Positions 35,832-46,670 of a stretch of 64,000 nt of DNA are shown here, piece after piece. A program made the translations under genes and the position numbers. Source of the stretch: Capra hircus (Eukaryota > Chordata > Mammalia > Artiodactyla > Bovidae); assembly GCF_001704415.2 (NCBI RefSeq), contig NC_030816.1, positions 79,005,713-79,069,712 of the forward strand. Direction: 5' to 3'. The notes beneath the pieces were generated by a model. It did not search any database. It was not told the origin of the DNA and saw nothing but the letters and a program-made list of their open reading frames with translations. The number at the start of each line of letters is the position of its first letter. Positions within the stretch are counted from its first letter, which is position 1.

Positions 35832-36755
35832 GCAGGGTTTCTCAACCTCAACAGCAATGATGTATCAGTTCAGTTCAGTCGCTCAGTTGTGTCTGACTCT
35901 TTGTGACCCCATGAATCGCATCACGCCAGGCCTCCCTGTCCATCACCAACTCCCGGAGTTCACTCAGACTCGCGTCCATCGAGCCCGTGATGCCATCCAG
36001 CCATGTCATCCTCTGTCGTCCCCTTCTCCTCCTGCCCCCAATCCCTCCCAGCATCAGAATCTTTTCCAGTGAGTCAACTCTTCACATGAGGTGGCCAAAG
36101 TACTAGAGTTTCAGCTTTAGCATCATTCCTTCCAAAGAAATCCCAGGACTGATCTCCTTCAGAACGGACTGGTTGGATCTCCTTGCAGTCCAAGGGACTC
36201 TCGAGTCTTCTCCAACACCACAGTTCAAAAGCTTCAATTCTTCAGCGCTCACCTTTCTTCACAGTCCAACTCTCACATCCATACATGACCACTGGAAAAA
36301 CCATAGCCTTGACTAGACGGACCTTTGTTGGCAAAGTAATGTCTCTGCTTTTCAATATGCTGTCTAAGTTGGTCATAACTTTTCTTCCAAGGAGTAAGTG
36401 TCTTTTAATTTCATGGCTGCGATCACCATCTGCAGTGATTTTGGAGCCCCCCAAAATAGTCTGACACTGTTTCCACTGTTTCCCCATCTATTTCCCATGA
36501 AGTGATGGGACCAGATGCCATGATCTTCATTTTCTGAATGTTGAGCTTTAAGCCAACCTTTTCACTCTCTACTTTCACTTGAGCCAACTAATTCTTTATT
36601 ATGGAAATTGTCCTGTAAATTGTAAGATGTTTAGTAGCATCTCTGAACACTGCCCGCTAGACGCCAGTGCCCCAGCGTGACAACCAAAGATGTGTTTCAA
36701 GATTGCCAAATGTCCCCTGGGGACCAAAGTCACAGTGGTTGAGATCAGCTGGGTA
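35832..36755. repeat. MER5A-like DNA transposon split by a BovB insertion
   Basis: The left piece (35832-35865, GGCAGGGTTTCTCAACCTCA) and the right piece (36581-36755, AATTCTTTATTATGGAAATT, AAGATGTTTAGTAGCATCTC, GCCAAATGTCCCCTGGGGAC, GTGGTTGAGATCAGCTG) together match the non-autonomous hAT element MER5A. The middle is BovB. Confidence 0.8.
35866..36580 (-). repeat. BovB LINE 3' fragment, largest in the window
   Basis: It runs TCAGTTCAGTTCAGTCGCTC through CACATCCATACATGACCACT and TTTTCAATATGCTGTCTAAG to a CATTTTCTGAATGTTGAGCT segment. About 715 bp of antisense BovB lies within MER5A. Confidence 0.94.
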
Positions 36756-38027
36756 AACATGATGCCAATTGTTCAGTGAGCACTTAGGTTATTTTCTTAC
36801 ATTTTCTAATATGTAATACAGGTACATGACTTGTGTCATTGCCTTTTTTGACATTTGACACATCTGACAAATTAGTTTTATGTGCTGTAACTATTGGGGA
36901 ATTGATCAAAATCAGATAAATACTGACTGGAAGTTGAAAAATTCCAAGTTTTTGTATGCATGTGTATATATTTATACATATATCTATATAATGTATTAAT
37001 AGTTAACAAAATGTTTGAAACAGCAGGCTGTTATAATATTGATATTATAATGTACCAAGTTAAATTTATAACTAAAAATTAATAATAGTACTGTATATTA
37101 GTGTTTGCTTTTCACAGTTTTTTTGGGTGGTTTCACATGTATTTCTACATTCGATTCTCGACTCACGGCGTAGGTAGGACAGCTATTTTTATCCTTAAGT
37201 TGCAGATGGGGAGAATGAAATGCAGAAACCACAAGTAATTCACCCTGAAACTCACATGCTGTTTAAGAACTTGGAGCAGGGCTTAAACTCAAGTTCTGCG
37301 ACACAAACCAGTCTGGGATTCTGAGGCTTGTCTCCTTAATGATTGAAGTTCCCCCTGCTGCCACAGCCTCCCACCCCTAAATAAAGGGAACTAAGTAGAT
37401 ATTGTTAGGGTTAATGGTGCGTCCTTATCTTTTATTTTTCCAGCTCTTATCAGTATCTGAAATGTTTGCCTTGTCCAGTGATGGGGTTCCTCTTTCATTA
37501 TAAAAATCTTTCTGAAACTATGTGGGAAGCCTTGTTGATATCTCATGGTTGGGAGAACTTGAGCTCCCCTTAACCGCCTCGCCCAGCCATAAATCTGGCT
37601 TTTGTGCAGAGTCCCCACGCCTCTGTTCTGCTTGCTACATCAGTCAGCCCCCAGCCCTCCTCACAGCACCATCTGGTCCGCTGGGGTCGCCCTTGACTTC
37701 CCTGTGGTCGCTCCATCTGGGCAGTCGGTGCTGGCGGAGACAAAGCAGCGCTGGAGGGCTTCAGTTCCCTTTGCTCTAAACTCTATACTGTGTGAAAGTG
37801 GAGACACTGGCATTTTTGATGCATCAGTTTGAGACCAAGCTCAAGGCAAGTGAAGAAAAGGTAAAGCTTGAATTTCCTCCTAAAAGATGATTTACTGTGA
37901 GATTCAGTAGGTCACAGGGTTGCTGGATTTCTGATGACATACTTGTGAAATTCCTCCACATCGCTGGGCATTTCTGGGGTGGTAATGGATTGCGATTTTA
38001 AAAAGTTAGTTTAAATTAGGTGTTTGG
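36756..38027. other. Noncoding DNA with a MIR remnant
   Basis: Positions 37140-37310 (GTTGCAGATGGGGAGAATGA, GGGCTTAAACTCAAGTTCTG) look like reverse MIR. 36950-37080 is TA-rich. No gene. Confidence 0.45.
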
Positions 38028-38326
38028 GGTTAATATATATGCACTATTATATATAAAATAGATAATCAACAAGGTACTGAATAGCAGAGGGAATTATACT
38101 CAATATTTTGTAATAACCTGTAAGGGAAAAGAATCTGAAAAAGAATATATGTGTATCATGTGTATACACATGCATGTATGTATTCATGTATATATACATG
38201 AATTGTATATATATGAATCATATGTGAATCGTGTATATGTATATATGAATCACATGTACTTTGCTGTATACCTGAAACTCACACAACATTGTAAATCAAT
38301 TATATTTCAAGTAAAAAAAAAGAAAT
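38028..38326 (+). repeat. L1 3' UTR end with internal TA/TG array
   Basis: It runs AGATAATCAACAAGGTACTG, TAATAACCTGTAAGGG, then ATGTATAC-type repeats, and ends TACCTGAAACTCACACAACA, TTGTAAATCAATTATATTTC plus an A-run. Confidence 0.85.
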
Positions 38327-38551
38327 GAAAAAGTTCCATTCTTATTTGTGATTTTAGCTTAAAAAGCTACATAGTACATTCATAAGGTTGGGGATTGGAA
38401 GGGAATGCAGGCCACAAAATACAAAGGCTTTTTTTTCAGGTTCAGGAGATTGTGATCAATTTTTTTAAATCCCAATATTTTATGATAATGATAAAAAAAA
38501 TTGTGGAAATAAATGTATACACAGCATAGGATATTTGTGAAGTACACAGAG

Positions 38552-38651
38552 CCTTAGCACCATTTTTCATTTATTCCTAAGTAACTTCACTTACAGTTTC
38601 TCCTTAGCACCATTTTTCATTTCTTCCTAAGTAACTCCACTTACAGTTTCT
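38552..38651. repeat. 50-bp tandem duplication, two copies
   Basis: Units starting CCTTAGCACCATTTTTCATT at 38552 and 38602 end in ACTTACAGTTTCT and differ at only two positions seen by eye. Confidence 0.95.
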
Positions 38652-40159
38652 CCTGGCCGGCTGTGGGCCTTGTGGTACGTTAGTATACCTGATATGTATT
38701 TCTGCAGATTACGTACCCAATGTGCATGTTTTTATCTACAGGGGGCTTTTAACTATTTCTTTTCCTTTTAAAAAAATTTCACAGGAAATCTATCATTTGG
38801 ATATTGTCCGCCTGCTTTCTATCAATAAAATTTTTTTTTAATTTAAATACTATAAAATGCTTTTAGTAAAGGATTTCAGAAACTCAGGGTTGGAGAGAAT
38901 CTGACCTATTTATTCTATTGCCTTCAGACAAAAGTCCCAGCTGAAATTTGACAGATAAATACTGTTCAATTTGCCAAACTCCTCAGGGACAGTTCTAAAG
39001 TTTTCCTCAGAGATTACCGTTCCCTGTCAATAAATTCCTTGTAAATGTTAGATAAATTCTTCTTGCCACAGTTGAGGGCTGTTGTCTTTCTGCAGGAGTG
39101 ATTGGCCGGGGCTGTTGAACAGCTGGTCAGCATCACCCACGTGTCACAATGCACGTCATATCTGCCTTTGGGCTTTTCTCTAGGCAGGACTGTGTTCATT
39201 CTTGAGACATGGCCTCATGGGTTTATACATCAGTCTTTCAGCCAGTTCCTGTTAGGATGATTCCTGCTTATAGTCTGTGCCCAAATCAGCCTTCTAACAT
39301 GTGAAGCTTTCATTCAACAGGTATCAATTAAATGCTTTTGTGAGCTCAAGATGCAGACCTGAGCAGATTGAACCTTGGAAAGGACAGGGTCTGGGGCTGT
39401 GTGTTTTGAAATAGGACATGAAATTTTAAATTAAGATATTTAACTTTAGAAGGAGTCAGACAAGGTGAGGTTACAATCTGCCGCAGGGGCATAAGCTTCC
39501 AAGCCCAAGCCATTTTGCACCTTTGAACCCCTCCTCCCCAAAGCCCACCATCTCTGTGTGTCCTCGAGTGGCCGACACAGTGGGCCCCTCTCCCAGTGGC
39601 AGCTTTGTGCCCATGGGTTGAGGGGCTTGAGTGGCGCTGTGTGTGCGCATCTTCGGGCATGTGACCCTCTGATCCAAAAGGCCTGACAAAGAGTCGCTGG
39701 GAGACTTTCACCTGTGGGTCATCACCAGACCTTGGTCTTGAGGAAAGTAAGCAAGCACAAAGGCTCACTCCCTTCAGCTTGTGGTGGGGGTGGCAGCTGG
39801 GAGCTTCTCTGGCCACTTTTAGCTTCTATTAAAATGTAGCTGAGAAAAGACAACTTAGGTGTTCAACTTTCAAAAGGTAGGGTGCTGCTGTTCCGGCTCC
39901 CATGTCACATGTGTCATGGGTAACTCACTCAGTGGCTCTTCTGCCTTTTAGATGTTCGGGAGAGCTGCCTATGGAAAGATGTGATCAATAGTGGGCTGGG
40001 TACCACTTAAGACCTCATTGGTTAGAGATGCTGGCTTCAGTCATGAGCGGTTAGATTTCCTGCTGATGCCTAAGTGGGAAATCTTTTTGACTTTTTTTTT
40101 TTTTTTAATTTAAATTGTGTGTGTGTGTATCATCCTAGATAGGCTTGTGTCTTTGGCTT
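38652..40159. other. Unassigned noncoding DNA
   Basis: A minus-strand frame of 156 codons (39346-39816) has no domain or splice-bounded coding character and is not called. There is a poly-T at 40090-40106. Confidence 0.45.
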
Positions 40160-41320
40160 TATTGGGGATACTTATGTCTTGTACCAGTACTTTGGGAATT
40201 TTAAAAGTCACCATCAAACCATCCAAAGAAGCTATACAAGTGGCTAACAAGCCATGAAAAGATGTTCAACATCACTAATCATCAGGGAAGTGTAAATCAA
40301 AGCCACAGTAAGATATCATCTCATACTATAGGATGGCCACTATATTAAAAAAAAAAAAAGCCAAATTGGAAATCACAAGTGTTCATGAGGATGCAGAGAA
40401 AAATTAGAACCTATACTCTACTGGAGAAGGCAATGGCAACCCACTCCAGTACTCTTGCCTGGAAAATCCCATGGACGGAGAAGCCTGGTAGGCTGCAGTC
40501 CATGGGGTCGCTAAGAGTCGGGCACAACTAAGCGACTTCACTTCTTTCACTTTTCACTTTCATGCATTGCAGAAGGAAATGGCAGCCCACTCCAGTGTTC
40601 TTGCCTGGAGAATCCCAGGGACAGAGGAGCCTAGTGGGCTGCCGTCTATGGGGTCACACAGAGACGGACACAACTGAAGCGACTTAGCAGCAGCAGCATA
40701 CTCTACTGACGGGAGTATAAAATGGTGCGACTGCTATGGGAAACAGTATGGTGGGTCCTCAAAGACATGAACAATGGAAGAATCATACGATCAAGCAATT
40801 CCACCTCTGAGTATACACCCCAAAGAATTGCAGGCAGGGTCTCAAAGAGATACATATACACCTGTGTTCATAGCATCATTATTCACAATAGACAAGAGGT
40901 GGAAAGCACTTTCTAAGTGTCTGTTTACAGATAAATGGATAAACAGAATGTGAGTAATGGAATATTATGCAGCCTTAAAAAGGTAGGAAATTTTGCCACA
41001 TGCTACAACACAGAGGAGCCTTGAAGACATTATGCTAAAAGAAAGAAGCCAGTGACAAATGTCAAACCCTGTATGATTGCACTTGCATGGTGTACCTAGA
41101 GCAGTCAAATTCGTTAGAGAGGCAGAAAAGAGAATGGTTGTTACCAGCGGCTAGGGAGATGGAGGCAAGAGTGAGGTGAGGAGTTTAATGCAGGAGGTTT
41201 AGTTTTGTAAGATGAAAAGAGTTCGGGAGACAAATTGCATAACACTTCACACTACTGTCTGACCACTTGAAAATGGTTCAGATGGTAAATGTTATGTGCA
41301 TTGTACTGCAATTACAAATA

Positions 41321-41345
<25 letters not shown>
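40160..41345 (+). repeat. L1 LINE 3' end (ORF2 tail and 3' UTR)
   Basis: It shows GCCATGAAAAGATGTTCAAC, ATCAGGGAAGTGTAAATCAA, GGAATATTATGCAGCCTTAA, TTATTCACAATAGACAAGAG and a 3' UTR ending AATTACAAATATAG before a poly-T run. It is interrupted by a Bov-A2 at 40424-40697. Confidence 0.9.
40424..40697 (+). repeat. Bov-A2 SINE nested in L1
   Basis: This is a complete dimer from GAGAAGGCAATGGCAACCCA to AGCAGCAGC. Exact direct repeats ATACTCTACTG at 40413-40423 and 40698-40708 flank it. Confidence 0.95.
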
Positions 41346-41358
<13 letters not shown>

Positions 41359-42040
41359 AGGTCACTATTGAGCCCCCACTGCTTTGCTCTGTCTGCAGAG
41401 AAAATAAAGGCTTTGTGTCCGGGCTGTGAACACAGCCAGATGGCAGCACCCCCATCTTCCCCTCAAAGGTGGGCTTCCGGCCTCTGGCCTCTTGCAGCAA
41501 GGCCCACGCATGTGCTGGAGAAAACCTTTTTCATCTCATCTCTGGGGCCGGCATCTCTGACACACGTTATTTTAGCCAAGGGCTATTTCTCTGTGATTCT
41601 ACATTTTGGGTTTTGTTTTTGCTGCTTCATCAGCTGGGGAACAGTGACCTGTTGTTGCCGTGCCGGGACGCTGCTCCTGTGATCTTGCCAGGGCGGCGGG
41701 TCTGGGAGTTGTTTTCCGAGTGGTGGTGACAGACGAGCTGTGAGCTGTGACTCGGCAGCACGCTCACCTGCTCTCCCCCGAAACAAAGGCATGCGTTTTG
41801 CCTGAGGACAGAGTGAAAGGCCTTTCGCAAGGTCGGCGGGGGCGGTCCTGGCTTCCTTCACATCTTCCAAACAACCCCGATGAATCACGCAGCTCACAGA
41901 CATGCCGTTTATTATTTTCACAGCGATTCTGGACACCCATTGTTTCTCCACGTAATTTACATTAAGCCTTCCTTTTGACTTTTGTGGGGACCGGGTGTAA
42001 AATGCTTGACAGAGTTTTCTCCTGTTTCTGTTTTTTTCAG
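41346..42040. other. Unique DNA upstream of the UTR exon
   Basis: It is GC-moderate and repeat-free, ending in the pyrimidine-rich acceptor tract of the UTR exon. Overlapping short frames on both strands are not convincing. Confidence 0.5.
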
Positions 42041-42151
42041 GATCATTTCATGGACCCACTGCCCGGACTTACTAACCACGCTGCCTTGCGCCTGGGACCC
42101 TGTCAAGTCGACTGACCAATAATCTCCCTCAGTGCACAAACTAGACTGCAG
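42041..42151 (+). other. TIAM2: TIAM2 noncoding 5' UTR exon (internal, spliced)
   Basis: A strong acceptor (pyrimidine run then TTTTTTTCAG ending at 42040) and a consensus donor GTGAGT at 42152 bound a 111-bp segment. Splicing to the acceptor at 43456 places it just upstream of the TIAM2 start codon. It has no in-frame continuation into the protein, so it is read as 5' UTR. Because it carries an acceptor it cannot be the first exon; the promoter is further upstream. It contains an upstream ORF, listed separately. The exon is inferred from splice signals and position, not from transcript data. Confidence 0.65.
42050..42115 (+). promoter_or_regulatory. Upstream ORF in the TIAM2 5' UTR (21 codons plus stop)
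   Basis: An ATG at 42050 opens a 21-residue frame (MDPLPGLTNHAALRLGPCQV plus D) closed by TGA at 42113-42115, wholly inside the predicted UTR exon. Its context has T at -3 and G at +4, so it is moderate to weak. After splicing, its stop lies 42 nt before the main ATG, a short distance for reinitiation. If the exon is used, this uORF would probably lower TIAM2 translation. That is inference from general uORF behaviour. Confidence 0.5.
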
Positions 42152-42333
42152 GTGAGTCCGACCTGTGGGAGCTGTGGTTCGTGTCCAGTGCCATGGCTGT
42201 ATTCGCAAAGGTTTAATTATTTGTTCTCGTGTTTTAAACTGAGTTTGATCATTGTTTCCAAAGAAATATCAGCCCTTTTGACTTTTGTGGCTGTACATTC
42301 TTACATATAAAAACCAACTTCATATATTAGAAG

Positions 42334-42448
42334 TAGGTAACCCACTCCAGTATTCTTGCCTGGAGAATCCCATGGACAGAGGAGGCTGGCAGGCTATAGT
42401 CCATGGGGTCGCAAGGGTCAGACACAACTGAGTGACTAAACCTAACCT
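42334..42448 (+). repeat. Truncated Bov-tA/Bov-A in a TIAM2 intron
   Basis: It runs TAACCCACTCCAGTATTCTT to CAACTGAGTGACTAAAC. It is flanked by CATATATTAGAA at 42322-42333 and 42449-42460, so it inserted already truncated. Confidence 0.92.
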
Positions 42449-42656
42449 CATATATTAGAAACGTAACTGGAAGCATCGTTTCTGACTTGCCTCAAACAGT
42501 GCTACATTGGTTAGAATAAAAAAAACAACAAAAACTGAGGGGGTGGGGTGGTTTGGATCTTCCCCTGGAATTTGGCTTAACTAATAGACTCGTTAAACAA
42601 ATTGGAGTTTTAAAGGAAATTGAAAGAATCTTAAGTTTTGTTTTTGTTTTTTTTTT

Positions 42657-42720
42657 GGATGCTCACATTCTTTTTAATTAAAAATTTTTTAAAAATTTCT
42701 TTCTAGGATGCTCACATTCT
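42657..42720. repeat. 15-bp direct repeats around an AT-rich 34-bp spacer
   Basis: GGATGCTCACATTCT occurs at 42657-42671 and 42706-42720. Confidence 0.9.
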
Positions 42721-43456
42721 GACAAGTCAGCTTCAGACTTTTCTCTTTTATCAGGTTCTAAAGTGAGGACCCTTAAAGTCTTTGGAAAAGCACGAGAGAT
42801 TAGTTTCATTAAAATGTTTTTTTGTCCCAAAGGAGAGCTTTTATTTTCCTCCCCCTGTTTTTCATCTCAGCCTAGTTTTTGAGAACTTTCAGTCTTTATC
42901 CTTAAGTGTGCTATTTTGTGTGATATATGAAAGCTCCAACATAGCGTGGTACCCGGAGTCATACTACAAACGTGGTAATTTTTCCACAGTAACCACTTAT
43001 ATGGGGGTGCAATATGAGCTCTTTCATTTGTTTATGTATAAAGGAAAGGTGTCTCTGTGGTCACTGAAAAGTCAGTGTATTTCAGTGACAGAGTAAAGGG
43101 ATTTTCTCATTTTGCTCTTTAATATCATTGATTCAAAACCTCCCAACACCCAGCCTGTAGGAGGTCTCTGTCTTAAGCTGACTGCTATGCCTGTTCAGTT
43201 CCTGAGTTAACATCAGACAACAGATAATGTGCTTAAACTCACTCGCACAGGAGTGTGCAGTGCTGTCTACTTGGCTGATGACCTGCAATGCAGAAGGAGA
43301 ACCAATTCACGCTTGTCCCCACGTCTCTGAGTTGTGTCAGGCCCAGAAAGAGGTTGCTTGGCTCCTCTGCCACCTGAACATAGCTTGCAGAAAGTTCTGT
43401 CTAGTGGAATGTAGTTTAGGTCCTGATTCTTACTGACACTGCTGTTCTTAATTCAG

Positions 43457-44602
43457 GTGACGATGGGAAACTCCGAGAGTCAGTACACCCTACAAGGACC
43501 TAAAAATCATAGCAATACTATTACTGGTGCTAAACAAAAGCCTTGCTCCCTGAAAATCCGTGGCCTTCATGCCAAGGATGACAAGTCATTGCACGGATGG
43601 GGTCATGGCAGCAGCGGAGCAGGGTACAAGTCCAGGTCGTTGGCCCGAAGCTGCCTTTCTCACTTTAAGAGCAATCAGCCTTACGCATCCCGACCAGGCG
43701 GCCCCACGTGCAAAGCCTCCAAAGGCAGTGCCTATGCCAAGCATAGGACAGGTGCCGCAGGGTCAGATTTCCAGGGCACCGATGCCGCTTTCTCACCCGA
43801 GAATGGCTTCCACTATGTCGGACGCCCGCCCGAGGAGAACCACTCGGCCTCGAGGGACTGCCGCAACGGGCACCTTCTCAACTGCTACAGCGGGAACGAA
43901 AGCATCGCGTCCACCCCGCCGGGTGAGGACCGCAAGAGCCCCCGGGTGCTCATCAAGACGCTGGGCAAGCTGGACGGCTGCCTGCGGGTAGAGTTCCACA
44001 GCGGCGCCGCGCCCCCGGGGGCCTCCTCCTCCGGCGGCCCGGTGCAGCTGCTGCGCTACTCGGCCGGTTCCCCGCCCAGCCCGCGCGCCTCCCCGGCCGC
44101 CGCCGCGCGCCCCCGCTCCAGCAAGGGCAGCTCGCTCAGCTCCGAGTCCTCCTGGTACGACTCGCCCTGGGGCCCGGCCGGCGAGGTCAGCGAGGCCGAG
44201 GGCTCCTTCGCCGCGCCCGACACGCCCGAGCCCGGCCTCCACGCTGGCTTCCCGACCAGGGATGCTCCAAAGCCTTTCAGCCAAAGCGCCTCCCTCTCAT
44301 CCCTCCGGGACCCCTACCCCAACGCCTCCCTGGGGAGCCTGGCCCCCGCGGCCCTGCGGCTTTCCGATGACTACATGGGCACCCGCGCCAGCCTCAGTGC
44401 CCGCGTGTCCTTCGCCTCAGACATGGACGTGCCGGCCCGCGTGGAGCGCGGGGAGCCCGGGCAGTTCGCGTCCTTCACCCTCCCTTGCCGCAAGTCCAGG
44501 GCCCTGGGCGAGGAGTCCTCCAAGAAGGACACCCTGAAAGCCAGGATGCGCCGCATCAGCGACTGGACGGGAAGCCTCTCGAGAAAGAAGAGGCGACTCC
44601 AG
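43457..44602 (+). CDS. TIAM2: TIAM2 first coding exon (residues 1-380)
   Basis: The exon starts after TTCTTAATTCAG at 43456. The start codon is ATG at 43463, with A at -3 and G at +4. The open frame extends two codons upstream to a GTG, but no earlier ATG is in frame within the exon. The N-terminus MGNSES has Gly2 and Ser6, fitting N-myristoylation as known for TIAM1. The rest is Ser-rich and probably disordered. It includes SRSLARSCLSHFKSNQPYAS, SPRVLIKTLGKLDGCLRVEF (about 160-178), the Ser cluster SSKGSSLSSESSWYDSPWG (about 219-237), FTLPCRK, and a basic phospho-motif RMRRISDWTGSLSRKKRR (about 361-378). Residues 181-220 are a GC-rich Ala/Pro/Ser tract. The exon ends on a codon boundary at CAG 44602 with donor GTGAGT. 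Reading through the donor adds 35 residues to a stop at 44710, taken as intron. Confidence 0.96.
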
Positions 44603-46339
44603 GTGAGTCAGGCTGGAGTGCCGGGAGAGATGCTCTTCGATTGGTTTTCTATCTGCAAAACGGGAAGGCTAGCAGAAGGTACTGCAGAGAGCATCCTGAG
44701 ACTTAGATAGCTGCTGAGAGTGGTTAGCCTAAGGCTTGGCACTTCTTGTTTTGGGGTGTATGTGTGTGTATCTGTGTGTGGGGGGGAGTGTGTGTGTGGG
44801 TGTGTTTTCCTTTTGCGTCAAACGTGCATTTTCACTCTGAACCCTCCGCTTCCGTCATTCCCATTCTGTCCAATCTTGCACCTCCTGGATTCTGTAGTAA
44901 AATCCACAGGCCACATCTAAAACCTAGCCAAACTGTTCTTAGAAAGAACAGCTTTAGGGAGGCTCCCCAGTGACCTGGTTATCTGAGCGCTCAGCTAAAA
45001 CTCATTCTCAAAGCCTAGAACGAAAGGGAGGGAGAGAGGCTGTTGTCGTTTTGGGGTGAGTAGCCTTCCTGAGCTTGATATTACTTTAGGGAAATTAAAA
45101 TTCCTATTGTTCATTTAGTACATTGGGAAAAAAAATGTGTATAATCTCACCACCTCCTCATGGGGACAGCTAACAGTGTTGAAAACATCTTGACCTGAGC
45201 ACATGGAATTGCAAAAATATGATGTTGATAAAACAAGAATCATGATGGTGACAGTAATACTTGTAATGGGCATATAAAGTTTGAATGGGGGAAACAAAAT
45301 GACTTCAGTGCCAGCAAGGAAAGTAATAGTTTGCCCTCTTCGGTAATGAGAGGCAGTTGCTAGGTTTTTTAATTGTTCTTTGGTTTGTTTTTGGTTTTTT
45401 GCTTTTAATTATTTATAGAAGGGAGAAAGTATATTTTATATATATATATTTTTTTTAACTCGCCTGAAGTCATATTGTTGAAGGAAATTTGAGTGACTTT
45501 AGGAATTTGTTGAAGGAAATTTAAGTGACTTTAGGAATTTGTCTCTAGTAGAGTTGCATTTTGACCATCTGAGATAGATACAGAATTATAAAATTTTACA
45601 GAGTTTTAGGGGTAGAAAACAATACAGCTTCGCTGAGCAGATTGTTTCAGATCTATAAAATTTACCGTTAGTTACTTCCTTCCTAGGCACAAAGTCCAAG
45701 CCCCCTGCCCCAGTATTTTACTTTGTCCCTTTCTTCTTCCTTTCAGGAGGAGACTGAGAATAGATGATCAGTGTCCTGTTTCAGAACTCTTCATATCCCT
45801 GAATGCAATAATCTGCTTCCTCCTGACTCATTACTTGTTCAGGTCAAACCATTAAGTAGTAAAGATTTCTTTGACCTTTCTCTCAGCTGTCAAGTAAGCT
45901 TGACAACTGACAGCAATCGAACGTAAAGGGAAAGATAGCTCCTACTTTCTGGGGACCTGTAGTCCCACACAGACAACTTTCTCTTCTTCTTGTTGCATAT
46001 GTTGTGTTGTCGACTTGTGTTCAGCACTCATCTCCCGGGACCCCTGAGCCTGTTCCTCCACATCTCTTATTTGCATAAAGGATGGTTCTGTTCTGTGTGT
46101 GTGGCCTCGCTTATACCAGGTCAGTTCCCATTCAGTTCTAAAGCAGACCCTTTGCCACTGTGGACTGACCACATTCCATCCTATGCAGACCCTTGCTGTC
46201 AGCCAACCCTGGGAAGTGAACCTCCTTCAAGTCTGGGTCATCCAAGACTTAACTGGATGATTTGTAAGTCCATGGAGTTAAGAACAGAATGGTTACAAAA
46301 TCAAAGGACTTCCTGAATCTGAAAGGACTTCCCCTCATT
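44603..46339 (+). other. TIAM2 intron, unique part
   Basis: It includes a TG/G-rich microsatellite (44757-44803), a (TA)n at 45437-45450 and a 32-bp tandem duplication (45477-45540). No other exon recognised. Confidence 0.6.
45477..45540. repeat. 32-bp tandem duplication, two copies
   Basis: GTTGAAGGAAATTTGAGTGA starts at 45477 and recurs at 45509 with one G-to-A change. Confidence 0.95.
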
Positions 46340-46521
46340 TGGGCTTCCCAGGTAGCACTAGTGGTAAAGAATCCGCCTGCCAGTGTAGGAGATGCAGGTT
46401 TGATTCCTGGGTCAGGAAGATCCCCTGGAGGAGGAATGGCAACCCACTCCAGTATCCACAGACAGAGGAGCCTGCTGGGCTACAGCCCACAGGGTTGCAA
46501 AGAATCGATTTAGCATGCACA
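46340..46521 (+). repeat. Bov-tA SINE in TIAM2 intron
   Basis: It runs GGGCTTCCCAGGTAGCACTA to AAAGAATCGATTTAGCATGC. Confidence 0.92.
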
Positions 46522-46529
46522 CGTACCCT

Positions 46530-46670
46530 CTCATTTTAAAACGAAGAAACTAATGTTAAAGGAGTTTGACGATTTATGGCTAGTTAGTGGAGAAGCGGGG
46601 GCCAAAGCCGTTTCTGCTAAAGCTCAGATGTGCGTCTTTTCCACTTGGCTGCATGGCCAAGGTACTCTTG
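46530..46670 (-). repeat. MIR-like remnant
   Basis: AAAACGAAGAAACTAATGTT and GATTTATGGCTAGTTAGTGG resemble a reverse MIR core. Confidence 0.45.

Noticed and set aside
39346..39816. 156-codon minus-strand ORF
   Set aside because: No recognisable domain and no convincing splice context. A frame this long can arise by chance in 64 kb.
43457..43462. GTG as an upstream start for TIAM2
   Set aside because: GTG is the first codon after the acceptor. The ATG two codons later has a good context and gives the family MGNS start with Gly2.
43793..44284. 163-codon minus-strand ORF
   Set aside because: It is antisense to the TIAM2 coding exon. High GC content removes stop codons in all frames; the product is Gly/Arg/Ala-rich noise.
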